This document shows, piece after piece, positions 54,576-63,284 of a DNA stretch of 64,000 nucleotides. Location: positions 1 through 64,000 of the forward strand of contig NZ_NSGG01000021.1 of assembly GCF_002295065.1 (NCBI RefSeq), given 5' to 3'. The first letter of the stretch is position 1. Every line of letters starts with the position of its first letter. Under the pieces are notes generated by a model, which saw nothing but the letters and a program-made list of their open reading frames with translations, had not been told where the DNA came from and made no database searches. Position numbers and translations under genes: made by a program. This stretch comes from Mesorhizobium sp. WSM3859. GTDB taxonomy: Bacteria; Pseudomonadota; Alphaproteobacteria; Rhizobiales; Rhizobiaceae.

Positions 54576-55568
54576 ATGGTGAACCTGGAAGACCTCTACC
54601 GGATCCTGAGGACCGGTCATGTGCAGTCGCAGGGGGTCGTGGACACGGTCCCAACACCTCTGGTGGTGCTGGACGGCGCCCTGTGCATCCAGAACGCCAA
54701 TCGGGCGTTCCTCCGAACCTTCAAAGTGAACCGCGACGACACCATCGGGAAGCATATTTACGACCTTGGTGATGGTCAGTGGGATGTTCCCGAATTGCGT
54801 CGTCTGCTCACCGACGTGATCCCGAAGAGCACCGCCGTCGTCGACTATAAGGTGGAGCACGATTTCCCCGGCATCGGAAAACGGACCATGCTGGTTACCG
54901 CGCGCACCATCAACCAGGACGATAACGGCACCACCATGTTGCTGTCGCTCGCCGATGCTACCGACAGGACCCGCAGAGAGGCCGAGTTTGAAATTCTCTT
55001 CGGCGAGCTTCGGCACCGGATGAAGAACCTCCTCGGACTGGTGCGGGCTCTCGCTAACCAGACCAAGGCCGAAGGCGTCTCGGCCGAGGCTTATCGAGAG
55101 GCTTTTCTAGGTCGGCTTACAGCCATTGTGGACGCCAACGACCAAGGGTTCGTCGGCGGCGGCGATGGAGACCTCGCCGAGCTAATAGCGCGTACGCTCG
55201 AACCGTTTGCAGCAAGCCCGAACGCCATAAAAATCGACAACGGTCCGCCTGTTAAGCTGGATAGCAAGAAATTGATGTCGCTCGCGCTCGCACTGCACGA
55301 GCTTGCAACGAACGCCCTCAAATACGGAGCACTGTCCAAAGCAGGCGGACAAATTCATGTCCTTTGGGAGGTAGAGCAGGCCGAGACCCCGCGCCTCCGG
55401 GTCACTTGGACCGAAAGTGGGGGCCCTCGGGTGAGCCCTCCTACGTCTAGGGGCTTTGGAAGCCAGTTGATCCAGTTGGCAATAGCATACGATCTGAATG
55501 GCAAGGTGGAACCTACTTATGCGGCCACCGGTTTAATGGTGGAGATGGTCATTCCGCTCACGACTTGA
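54576..55568 (+). CDS. PAS-HWE/HisKA_2 sensor histidine kinase
   Basis: A 330-residue soluble kinase. PAS at about residues 20-130 (VVDTVPTPLVVLDGALCIQN, NRAFLRTFKVNRDDTIGKHI). Kinase core: H box FGELRHRMKNLLGLVRALAN, N box LALALHELATNALKYGAL, and VTWTESGGPRV holding the W-x-E element. GGAG lies seven bases ahead of the ATG. It is followed 21 bases later by the start of a response-regulator gene that is cut off, so the system has lost its normal partner at this site. Confidence 0.9.
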   Translation: MVNLEDLYRILRTGHVQSQGVVDTVPTPLVVLDGALCIQNANRAFLRTFKVNRDDTIGKHIYDLGDGQWDVPELRRLLTDVIPKSTAVVDYKVEHDFPGIGKRTMLVTARTINQDDNGTTMLLSLADATDRTRREAEFEILFGELRHRMKNLLGLVRALANQTKAEGVSAEAYREAFLGRLTAIVDANDQGFVGGGDGDLAELIARTLEPFAASPNAIKIDNGPPVKLDSKKLMSLALALHELATNALKYGALSKAGGQIHVLWEVEQAETPRLRVTWTESGGPRVSPPTSRGFGSQLIQLAIAYDLNGKVEPTYAATGLMVEMVIPLTT

Positions 55569-55589
55569 GTCCGCCAGATTGAACGCCGA

Positions 55590-55769
55590 GTGCAAAAGAC
55601 GGTCCTCATCGTGGAAGATGAATTTCTGATCGCGATGGACCTCAAATCCATGCTCGAACGGCGGGGATGGCGTGTCATCGGGCCGGTCGCGAGTGTGCCG
55701 GCGGCAGCCCTGCTGTTGGAACGTGAATGGCCTTCCGTCGCCTTGCTCGACGTGAATTTGGGCAACGAA
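55590..55769 (+). pseudogene. Response regulator, truncated by a rearrangement
   Basis: The frame from a GTG reads TVLIVEDEFLIAMDLKSMLE and SVALLDVNLGNE, including the acidic pair and the phosphoacceptor Asp. Right after LGNE (about 55769) the receiver similarity stops: the switch Thr and Lys are gone and the DNA becomes the interior of an acyl-CoA synthetase gene. It was presumably the partner of the HWE kinase just upstream. Confidence 0.75.
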
Positions 55770-56953
55770 TTGGCCACTCCGGTATCGCCGTGCCGCGAAC
55801 CATTGTCGCCAGGTCTGTCCCGGAAGTGGCGCGGGCAGGCGGCGATCTTCTCGAAAGCTCGGAAAAAGTGGTCGCCAAATTGTTGTCGACGGTGGTTTCA
55901 CACAAGTCCGATGTCGGCGGCGTGGTCCTAGACATCGCGACCGCCGAGAAGGCCGCGGAGGCCGCGCGGTCGATCGAGACACGCTTGAGCGCGCAGGCGG
56001 CGGGGTCGAAGCCGGACGGCTACACGGTGCAAACTATGGTCGCGCGCAAGCATGCGCAGGAACTCATTTTGGGCATGAGCATGAATCCCATGTTCGGGCC
56101 GGTCATTTTGTTTGGCGCCGGCGGTACGGCTGTCGAGGTTGTGAACGACACCGCGATCGCCCTGCCGCCGCTTGACGACGTGCTGGCCGCAGACGCGATC
56201 GACGCGACCAGAATAGGGCGCCTGCTTGCCGGCTATCGCGATCGCAGGCCAGCCGACCGAGCCGCGATCATCGCCGCGCTCAACGGTCTGTCGCAAATGA
56301 TCGTCGACTTTCCCTGCCTGGTGTCCCTCGACGTCAACCCGCTGCTGGCGGACGTAGAGGGTGTGATTGCGCTCGACGCCCGCATCGAAATCGACCCTCG
56401 CCGGGTGGATGAAGCGGCGCCAAATCCGACTCTTGTGATGAGACCCTATCCGTCGGGATGGAGTCGCGATTTTCTCTCCGACAGCCTCTCTTTCCACATC
56501 CGGCCGATCATGCCGGCGGATGTGGCGCTCTATCCCGCGTTCCTGGCCAGGATTCGCCCGATGATCTGCGGCTACGGTTCCTGTCCCTTAGGAAGAACTT
56601 TCCCGATCAGATGCTGAAGCGGCTCACCCAGTTCGACTACGATCGAGACATCGCCTTCGTCGCGCTGGAAAAGGACACGGGCTGGCCGGAATCCGCCGGC
56701 TTTCCTGCGACCCCGATCACAGGGCCGGCGAATATGCCTTGCTCGTTCGGTCGGATCTTCAGGGCCATGGCCTCGGATGGGACTTGTTGAAACAGCTGAT
56801 CTGTTATGCGAAGGCTGACGGCATCGGTCGTATCGAAGGCATAATCCTCACGAAAATAGCAAGATGCTCTCAATGTGCCGGGAGTTCGGCTTATCGATTG
56901 CGCACCATGCTAGCGAGCCGGGACTGTCCGTGGCGACGCTAAAGGTCAGCTAA
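55770..56953 (+). pseudogene. Acetate-CoA ligase (ADP-forming)-like/GNAT fusion protein, truncated and frameshifted
   Basis: It lacks the N-terminal CoA-binding domains: similarity begins inside the ATP-grasp domain (HSGIAVPRTIVARSVPEVAR, SHKSDVGGVVLDI, GYTVQTMVARKHAQELILGM, GPVILFGAGGTAVEVVNDTA). It then enters a GNAT acetyltransferase domain (SFHIRPIMPADVALYPAFLA; DRDIAFVALEKDTG; LLVRSDLQGHGLGWDLLKQL; CREFGLSIAHHASEPGLSVA). At least three frameshifts (about 56555, 56684, 56855) are needed to read through to the TAA at 56951-56953. Intact relatives are Pat/YfiQ-type protein acetyltransferases. It cannot be functional. Confidence 0.82.
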
Positions 56954-56970
56954 AGCGGCGATAATGTCTA

Positions 56971-58240
56971 TCATCCTGTCTTTCTCAAGCCGACTGCGGT
57001 TGAAGCCGTGCCTTCAGTCAAGGCCACCGTCTCGGCGGTGATTTCGGCCACCTTGCGGTCCGCCTCGATCTTGTGCCAGGTCAACGCACCGGCGTCGCGC
57101 TGCAATTGCCGCGACAGGATGTCGACGGTGGCATCCGACGGGCCGCCCTTGCGTTCGCTGACGCGACGCCAAAGCACAGACGGATCTGCCGCCAGCCAAA
57201 ATCCGGCAAAAGGAACGTCTGCCTCGCTCGCGGCGCGCTCGATCCTGTCGCGATCCTCCGACCGGTCGAATACAGCGTCGGCGACGACAGAACCGCCTTC
57301 GGCAAGGATCAGCTCCGAACGCCAGGCGATCTGGCGATACACGCGTTCCGACACGCCGGGCCGGTAGGCCTTGTCCGGCAGCCTGGTTTCGGCAGGCACG
57401 CCATGCATTGCGGACGCGATCGCTCTCGACGATTCGGGCGCCGGGCGGTGCTCCGATCCGCGGCGCAAGCGCTTCTGCGACCGTCGTCTTGCCCGAGCCG
57501 CTCAGACCGCCGATCGCGACGAGCCGAGGCGGCGTTTCGACGAGCAAAGCCTGCGCGAGCCGGAGATAGGATCGCGCTTCGGCGACCAGCTCTGTCGAAT
57601 CCTGGCTGCCTTCCTCGACCTGCGTCGCCGTCACGTGAGCGCGGACCGCCGCCCGAACCGCCATGAAGAAGGGGAGCAGGATGAAGCCGTCCTCGTCGTC
57701 GGCGTCGTCGAGGTAGCGGTTCATCACCAGATTGGCGAACTCCGGAAAGCCGCGATGCCATAGGTCCATCAGCAGGAATGCGAGATCGTAGAGGACATCG
57801 ACGGTGGCGATCTGATCGTTGAACTCGATGCAATCGAAGAGGCGAGGCTCGCCGTCGAAGACGCAGATGTTGCGCAGATGCAGGTCACCATGGCAGCGGG
57901 TGCGGACCCGGCCCGTCGCCTCTCGCCGGTCAATCAGCCCGGCATGGCGGGCGAGGGCGGCGCGAAACGCCGCGTTGAGCGTTTCAATCTCCGTTTGATC
58001 GAACACGTGACTGGTCGCAAATCCGGCCGAATTGATTGCAAGCACGCCTCCGATGTTCGCCGATCCGCCGCCGGCATGGATCACGTCGGCGCCGCGATGG
58101 TATTGCGCAATCATGCGCGCCACGCCCGTCATCAATGCGGAGGTCAACGTCCCGGCAGTGGCCATGCGATCGAGGAGGTTCGACTGATCGAAGCGAACCA
58201 TCTCGATAACGGCGTCAACCAGTTCGCCCGATCCATCCAA
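56971..58240 (-). pseudogene. Aminoglycoside-phosphotransferase/AAA kinase fusion, 5'-truncated and frameshifted
   Basis: The N-terminal part is an APH-like domain (VIEMVRFDQSNLLDRMATAG; catalytic RCHGDLHLRNICVFDGEPRL; CIEFNDQIATVDVLYDLAFL), followed by a P-loop kinase domain (LVAIGGLSGSGKTTVAEALA). Near 57415 the frame changes; the second frame carries AMHGVPAETRLPDKAYRPGV to the stop at 56971. The APH domain lacks roughly its first 80 residues: similarity starts abruptly at 58240, where the truncated USP gene of the other strand also begins. Genes of this fusion type often lie in redox or dormancy clusters. Confidence 0.8.
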
Positions 58241-58246
58241 TACCGG

Positions 58247-58788
58247 ATGAGGTCGTTGGCGGGCGCGCGCGTTACGCCAATATAACCGTCCTTGGATCGG
58301 ATTTGCTCGCGAGCCATACGCTCAAGGAGAAAGTTATCGAGGGAACGCTGTTTTCGTCCGGGAAGCCAATCCTGCTTGTCCCCAAAGGAGCAACCGTGAC
58401 GCTGAAGCCGAAACGCGTCCTCGTCGCGTGGGACGCCAGCCTGGAAGCGTCGCGCGCCTTGCGAGAGTCGCTCGACACTCTTTCAGGTGCCGACGAGGTG
58501 CGGATAGTCATGGTCGACCCGATCGAGGACGAACGGCATCACGGCGCGGAACCCGGGGCGGACGTGGCGACCTATCTCTCCCGTCATGGCGTAAAAGTAA
58601 CTATGGACCGACTGCCGAGTTCAACCCACTCGATCGCCGACGTGCTCCGCCAGCACGCCGTCGACACTGGCGCCGAGCTCATGGTCATTGGCGCCTACGG
58701 CCATTCCCGGCTGCGCGAGAGGATTTTCGGCGGAGTGACTAGATCGATGATCGAGAACCCGGGGCTGCCGATCATCATGGCTCGTTAA
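58247..58788 (+). pseudogene. Universal stress protein, N-terminally truncated
   Basis: Similarity begins inside the first USP domain (RARYANITVLGSDLL, VIEGTLFSSGKPILLVPKGA) and then covers a complete second USP domain (RVLVAWDASLEASRALRESL; ELMVIGAYGHSRLRERIFGG), whose G-x2-G-x9-G(S/T) ATP-type motif is partly kept. No proper start codon precedes it; a TTG at 58303 could start a shortened protein. The 5' end is lost at the same point as that of the APH/kinase gene, so a single deletion probably removed both. Confidence 0.75.
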
Positions 58789-58937
58789 AAGCTGAGTCCG
58801 GCGAGAGGCGAAATCGAACCTAGGCTTCGCTGTCCGACACAAGAAGCGGCGTACCAACCGTCAGCGGCAGCTCGATGAGCGCGTCGAAGCGGTCGTTGAA
58901 ACGGCCAAGGCCGACGTTGGCGGCGGCTCTTCATGGT

Positions 58938-60014
58938 TCAAAGGCTCTGCTCCTGCTCGGCGATACCTTGTCGGGAGGCCAGCGAATTGCAGATCAGCAC
59001 GAGCTTGCCCTTAACGCCTCCCTGACCGAGCAGTTCCTGGGCGCGACGAGCCTCGGTCAATGGCATCAGCATGGCCACCATCGGCTTGATCTTTCCGTCG
59101 CGAAGCAGCTCAAGCAAGGCGCCGAGATCGTCGCGGAACCAGGCGAGCTTCCACCGTTTCAAATATTGTATGCTGTAGGGGAGTATGCGTCGTCGACCTG
59201 GTGAGACGAAAGCGCAGACCGCGTACCAGAGAGGTCGCAATATCCCGCGTAGACGATAACGTAAGCCCCCTGCCAGTCGGCCCTTCTGCAGAAATGAAGT
59301 GAAGCCATAGGCTATGACGCGGCCACCGGGCCTCAGAGCCCGAAACGACCGCCAGACATTGGCTTCGCCGACCCCGTCGAAGACGACATCCACGCCGCCG
59401 TTTGTCAGGCGATGGATCTCTCTGACGAAGTCGGCCCGTTCGTAGTCGATCGGCGTGGCCCCGAGATCGCATACGATCTGATGATCCGCAAGAGAGGCAG
59501 TCCCGTACATCTCTAAACCTGCCAGGCGGCCAAGTTGCAGCAGAGCCGTGCCGACTCCACCGGCCGCGCCATGAATGAGAACCCGTTGACCCGGTGAAGC
59601 ATGCCCAAGGCGATGCATCATCTGATAGGCCGTAACGTAGTTCAGCACGAGGCTAACTGCCTCGGCCGGATCAACGCCAGTCGGAACCGAAGTGAGTTCA
59701 TCTTCAGGCAGGCAGATGAACTGGGCGTAGCCGCCATGAATGGGCAGCGCCGCAACCAGTTTACCGAACATCGCATGGGACGCACCCTCTCCAGCTTCGT
59801 CTACGATGCCCACAATGTCCCATCCTGGCGTGAATGGCAGCGTCGTCTTTTCTGGATGGATCCCCTCCCGCATCAACAGCTCTGCGAAGGAGACGCCGGC
59901 GGCGATTATTTGCACCCGCAACTCACCGGATGCCGGATGGGGCGCGTCTTCCTCCACGATCTCCAGAACTTCAGGTCCGCCATGGTGGCGAACAACGACG
60001 CGCAGAGACTTCAT
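58938..60014 (-). CDS. Zinc-independent quinone oxidoreductase/medium-chain dehydrogenase family protein
   Basis: A 358-residue MDR-superfamily protein. The N-terminal GroES-like domain (SGELRVQIIAAGVSFAELLM, FTPGWDIVGIVDEAG) lacks the catalytic Cys/His and the structural Cys quartet of zinc alcohol dehydrogenases. The Rossmann motif is VLIHGAAGGVGTALLQLGRL. It probably reduces quinones or enones with NADPH. The ATG at 60014 is chosen; a TTG 39 bases upstream is in frame. The C-terminal tail ends with EQEQSL. It looks intact, unlike its neighbours to the left. Confidence 0.87.
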   Translation of the reverse strand: MKSLRVVVRHHGGPEVLEIVEEDAPHPASGELRVQIIAAGVSFAELLMREGIHPEKTTLPFTPGWDIVGIVDEAGEGASHAMFGKLVAALPIHGGYAQFICLPEDELTSVPTGVDPAEAVSLVLNYVTAYQMMHRLGHASPGQRVLIHGAAGGVGTALLQLGRLAGLEMYGTASLADHQIVCDLGATPIDYERADFVREIHRLTNGGVDVVFDGVGEANVWRSFRALRPGGRVIAYGFTSFLQKGRLAGGLRYRLRGILRPLWYAVCAFVSPGRRRILPYSIQYLKRWKLAWFRDDLGALLELLRDGKIKPMVAMLMPLTEARRAQELLGQGGVKGKLVLICNSLASRQGIAEQEQSL

Positions 60015-60411
60015 AGCGGGCTCGGTCCAGATTGGACTCCTCCCCTGAGGCAAACTCAGACTAAAGGGTAGCGCGCGCGGGTGTGAAGCGATTTGCTCCA
60101 GATCAAACCCACCAGAAATCGGTCGCCACCCACGAATAGCTGCTTATTCGCGCAGAATGACATTGCGACGCAGGCTCGACAGGAGCAGGTCAGTTGCCAT
60201 TAGGCGTTGGTGGAAACAAATGTCCGTTTTGGCAAATGATCCCGACCTGGCAGTTTGAACGTCTGATATCCTCGTTCTGGAGCCGGAAGCCGTCATTCCG
60301 CTTCCGGCCCCAAGGACGACATGGCAGCTATGCGCCGCATGGCCGTTGAAGTCCGCTCTGCCAACGCCCGTAAGCGGCCTTGCTGCAGCCAACACCACAG
60401 GGCCTTATTTT
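60015..60411. other. Intergenic, nothing recognised
   Basis: About 400 bases between the oxidoreductase promoter side and the terminator of the GlsB-type gene. No gene is recognised. Confidence 0.4.
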
Positions 60412-60444
60412 GAAAAAGCGCGTGATCGCCTGCACCACGCGCTT
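60412..60444 (-). terminator. Rho-independent terminator of the GlsB-type gene
   Basis: On the minus strand AAGCGCGTG (complement of 60436-60444) pairs with CACGCGCTT (complement of 60416-60424), a 9-base perfect stem with an 11-base loop, followed by TTT. It lies 35 bases beyond the stop codon. Confidence 0.75.
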
Positions 60445-60479
60445 GAATGACACGATAAAGTGTGCTCGGTCTTCTTGGT

Positions 60480-60731
60480 TCAGCGTCTGACCATTCGGGC
60501 AACAGCAATCAAAATACATGCGCCGATAAAGCCGGCGACAAGATAGCCAAGCCATCCGGTCAAGGATAGGCCGAGCAGTCCGAGAAGAAGGTTAGCGACA
60601 ATGGCGCCGACAATTCCTAAAATGATGTTCATGAGCACGCCCATGTTGCTCTTCATGAACATCTCTGCGAGCCAGCCGGCGATCCCGCCGATGACGATAG
60701 CCGCTACCCAACCGACACCTGGATTATCCAT
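60480..60731 (-). CDS. GlsB/YeaQ/YmgE-family stress membrane protein
   Basis: An 83-residue protein with three hydrophobic segments: VGWVAAIVIGGIAGWLAEMF, MGVLMNIILGIVGAIVANLL and LTGWLGYLVAGFIGACILIA. The G-W-L-A-E and N-I-I-L-G-I-V-G-A motifs are diagnostic. It sits in the inner membrane and is commonly stress-induced; biochemical role unknown. GGGGAAAC precedes the ATG. Confidence 0.92.
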   Translation of the reverse strand: MDNPGVGWVAAIVIGGIAGWLAEMFMKSNMGVLMNIILGIVGAIVANLLLGLLGLSLTGWLGYLVAGFIGACILIAVARMVRR

Positions 60732-60812
60732 GTTTCCCCTTTCCTAGAACCGAAATGGTTCGGCGGGAAAACGTGCGATAAACCAATAAAGTTCCTCGCG
60801 GGTATATTGCCA

Positions 60813-61271
60813 TCAGGCCGGGTGCTTTGCCGGGCGGCGGCTGCTGATGTCCGCCTTAGCCAGGTGCTGACGAAGCAACCTGATGTTGCGATTATTGGCC
60901 TTAAAATACACGTCGAAGATTGAACCCAGAATAGGTACGCTTCCTACAACCGTATCAAGCAAGACGTTCCCCAACATCCTTGCGACCAAGAAATTTCCGG
61001 CACCGCAGCTTCGGGCGCGCAACACGATATAGGCCGACACGATGCTGGTGGCTGCGTCTCCGAGGATGGGCACCAGACCTACTAACGCATCCAGACCGAA
61101 ACGAATTGAGGTCCCGGGAATGCGCCAGCGCGAGTCGAGCATGGCCGCCAAAAAATCCAGTTCCGCAACGACGCTAGCTGCCTTGCCGCCCCCATGACCC
61201 TGGCCACGTATTCCCCCAGGCCCCGTGCGAGTTAGCATATTCGGCTGACGGATGACTGTCGTTCTAGACAT
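60813..61271 (-). CDS. DUF4112-family membrane protein
   Basis: A 152-residue protein. After about 30 residues of flexible N-terminus, the DUF4112 core reads LDFLAAMLDSRWRIPGTSIR, FGLDALVGLVPILGDAATSI and SVPILGSIFDVYFKANNRNI, with two hydrophobic helices and the P-x-L-G-D repeats. Function unknown. Its start overlaps the end of the upstream YidB-type gene by eight bases, so both form an operon. Confidence 0.88.
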   Translation of the reverse strand: MSRTTVIRQPNMLTRTGPGGIRGQGHGGGKAASVVAELDFLAAMLDSRWRIPGTSIRFGLDALVGLVPILGDAATSIVSAYIVLRARSCGAGNFLVARMLGNVLLDTVVGSVPILGSIFDVYFKANNRNIRLLRQHLAKADISSRRPAKHPA

Positions 61272-61758
61272 CGTTTTGCGTGGTTGATTTAGGTTGCGTT
61301 CCGTTCAGAGGCACGTCGTCAAGCAAGGTTGTCTCACCGGAGCGTTGGGTGGGCTCTGGTGGCAGTGCACCATTTGGCGTCATCTTGTTGACGGCCTCAG
61401 GCAGATCCCGAGTGATCCTGCGGACGAGCTCCTCGCGCGACAGGCCGGTCTGCATCGACAGTGACGTCAGAGTGCCTTCGTCTATTGCCGCTTCCACCTC
61501 CTTCGCCTCGATTGGCTGGTTCGGCCCAGTGCCGAGCCAGGAGTCCACCTTGGATCCTGCTCCCGCCTCTCTGAACCGATCTAGGATATCGCCGAGCGCC
61601 GTCCCCGAAACGCCTTTGGAAATCGGATCTAAAATCCCGCCTTGCGGGTCGTTTGAATTGCGATCTCGCGCCCCACGGATCAACTCGCCGATTTTGTCGC
61701 GATTTTGGTACGCCAGAACGCCAAGCATCGCGATCGCCAGTCTTCCGAGATTCGCCAT
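61264..61758 (-). CDS. YidB/DUF937-family protein
   Basis: A 164-residue protein. The ATG at 61758 with GGAGG upstream gives MANLGRLAIAMLGVLAYQNR. Later segments DPQGGILDPISKGVSGTALG, DSWLGTGPNQPIEAKEVEAA and LSMQTGLSREELVRRITRDL match the DUF937/YidB helical bundle (W-x-x-x-G-x-N-x-x-I motif). The C-terminal 25 residues are disordered. Function unknown. First gene of the two-gene operon with DUF4112. Confidence 0.86.
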   Translation of the reverse strand: MANLGRLAIAMLGVLAYQNRDKIGELIRGARDRNSNDPQGGILDPISKGVSGTALGDILDRFREAGAGSKVDSWLGTGPNQPIEAKEVEAAIDEGTLTSLSMQTGLSREELVRRITRDLPEAVNKMTPNGALPPEPTQRSGETTLLDDVPLNGTQPKSTTQNDV

Positions 61759-61943
61759 CAGGTACCTCCATATGTTCGAAGGAGAAGGGCTTAGCCTCGC
61801 AAAGGTTCCGGCGGGTGATTTCGAACCCGAGCACGTCGACCAGGCTGTGACGCATCGGCCGCATCTTGCCGCGCCGCATGAGCGATCGCGCACGGACGGT
61901 GCCTTCAGCCGAAGCTGGCCGTCCCGCTTGGAATGCGAGCGGT

Positions 61944-62411
61944 TTATCCGCTACTTAGATCGTGTATGATCGGCTGCAGGCCATCAGGCCTGATATCGAC
62001 GGTCGCAAGCGTGATCGGCAACCTGAAACGACGGTGACCAGCGCTCCCCGGATTAAGGTAGAGCACACCGTCAACGGTTTTGAGTTTCGGCACATGGGAG
62101 TGGCCCGACACGACCATGTCGACACCGAGTGCTGCTGGTGAGACCTGCAGTGTTTTCAGATCATGGAGCACGTAGCATGTTCGGCCTGCCAGCCGTACCA
62201 ACACCGTGTCGGCGTAGTTCGCAGCCCACTGAGCTGTATCCACGTTGCCTCTGATCGCGGTGACCGGTGCGATCTGCTGAAGCGCGGCAGTAATATCGGG
62301 ACTGCCGATGTCGCCGGCATGGATGATGTGGTTTACCCCAGCCAGGCGTCGTTCCGCCTCAGGCCTCAGCAGCCCGTGTGTGTCAGAGATGATGCCTATC
62401 CTGAATGTCAT
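61944..62411 (-). CDS. YfcE/MJ0936-family metallophosphoesterase
   Basis: A 155-residue calcineurin-like phosphoesterase. Metal-binding motifs: GIISDTHG (residues about 6-13), IIHAGDIGSPD (about 29-39), IRGNVDT (about 53-59) and VVSGHSHVPK (about 100-109). It is expected to be a dimetal phosphodiesterase acting on small substrates in the cytoplasm. The length is typical. It stands alone between the YidB-type gene and the divergent secreted protein gene. Confidence 0.93.
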   Translation of the reverse strand: MTFRIGIISDTHGLLRPEAERRLAGVNHIIHAGDIGSPDITAALQQIAPVTAIRGNVDTAQWAANYADTVLVRLAGRTCYVLHDLKTLQVSPAALGVDMVVSGHSHVPKLKTVDGVLYLNPGSAGHRRFRLPITLATVDIRPDGLQPIIHDLSSG

Positions 62412-62622
62412 TGTCCGCCGTTATATGGTGAGCACATCGAGGTCAGCCGCAATACGGCTGTTCGGAAATGCCCGCACGGCTCCGTGCAATAGGCTTTTGC
62501 CAGGCGATCGGCCGTCGCTTCCAGGAGCGGGGCCAGCCCTTTTTGCTGACATTGACGACCTTAGCAACATTAGCGGTAAGTGATATAAAGGCTTCTGAGG
62601 GCCAAATGGAGGGAGATAAACA

Positions 62623-62943
62623 ATGTCTACATCACGTCGTGCATTGCTTTTTATGCTAGGTACAAGTGTCGTGCTGCACGTAGCATTTATGGGCGTGGCA
62701 TCTGCGAAGGGCGGCGGAAAAGGTGCTGGCCGTGATGGTGCGACGGATGCCAAAGCAACCATCGCTCCAAGCGCCAAGGCCAACCCCGCGCAGGTAAGAA
62801 CCTATAAGACTTTCCAGGGCAAAGAATGTCGCCGAGATTATGCCCGGCTTTGTCCCTCGAAGCCCATTGGCAAGTGCGATCTGCAAGGCAACATCGATCA
62901 ATTGTCAGCCCCCTGCAAGACATACGTTCAACAGCACTCCTAA
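62623..62943 (+). CDS. Small secreted protein with four cysteines
   Basis: A 106-residue protein with a signal peptide (RRALLFMLGTSVVLHVAFMG, cleavage likely after VASA). The mature part has a Gly/Ala/Lys-rich linker and a C-terminal domain with Cys in GKECRRDYARLCPSKP and GKCDLQGNIDQLSAPCKTYV. The pattern C-x8-C then C-x12-C resembles the small cysteine-rich repeat of eukaryote-type CR proteins, but I do not claim that family. GGAGGG precedes the ATG. Probably periplasmic. Confidence 0.7.
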   Translation: MSTSRRALLFMLGTSVVLHVAFMGVASAKGGGKGAGRDGATDAKATIAPSAKANPAQVRTYKTFQGKECRRDYARLCPSKPIGKCDLQGNIDQLSAPCKTYVQQHS

Positions 62944-62974
62944 GCCAGAACAGCCCAGCGCCGAGTGGGAATAC

Positions 62975-63199
62975 TCAACTCTTTATGCTCGGCGCTGGAG
63001 TTCTCTCTCGGGGCTCAAAACTCAGCCGCTCCACGGTGGCAACAATCGCAACCGACAGTGCCTCGGCCTCGTCGAGTAGCGTCGGGCCATAGTGCCCATT
63101 CACCTGCTCCTCGCTCTTCAGCACGCCTGGCGGGCAATGCTCCTCGATCGTCGCGCGGATCATGCGCAGTGCGGCGCGGCAAGCAGGGTCGTTTTCCAT
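62975..63199 (-). CDS. Small hypothetical protein
   Basis: A 74-residue protein beginning MENDPACRAALRMIRATIEE, followed by HCPPGVLKSEEQVNGHYGPT. The start at ATG 63199 is preferred to an in-frame TTG at 63241. Function unknown. Confidence 0.5.
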   Translation of the reverse strand: MENDPACRAALRMIRATIEEHCPPGVLKSEEQVNGHYGPTLLDEAEALSVAIVATVERLSFEPRERTPAPSIKS

Positions 63200-63284
63200 A
63201 ACCAAATAAACATTCAATTTTGCTAAAATGTTCCGGAACAAGGTAGCGGCCCGCGTCTTGAACCGCGTTGGGTTGGGGTTGTGC

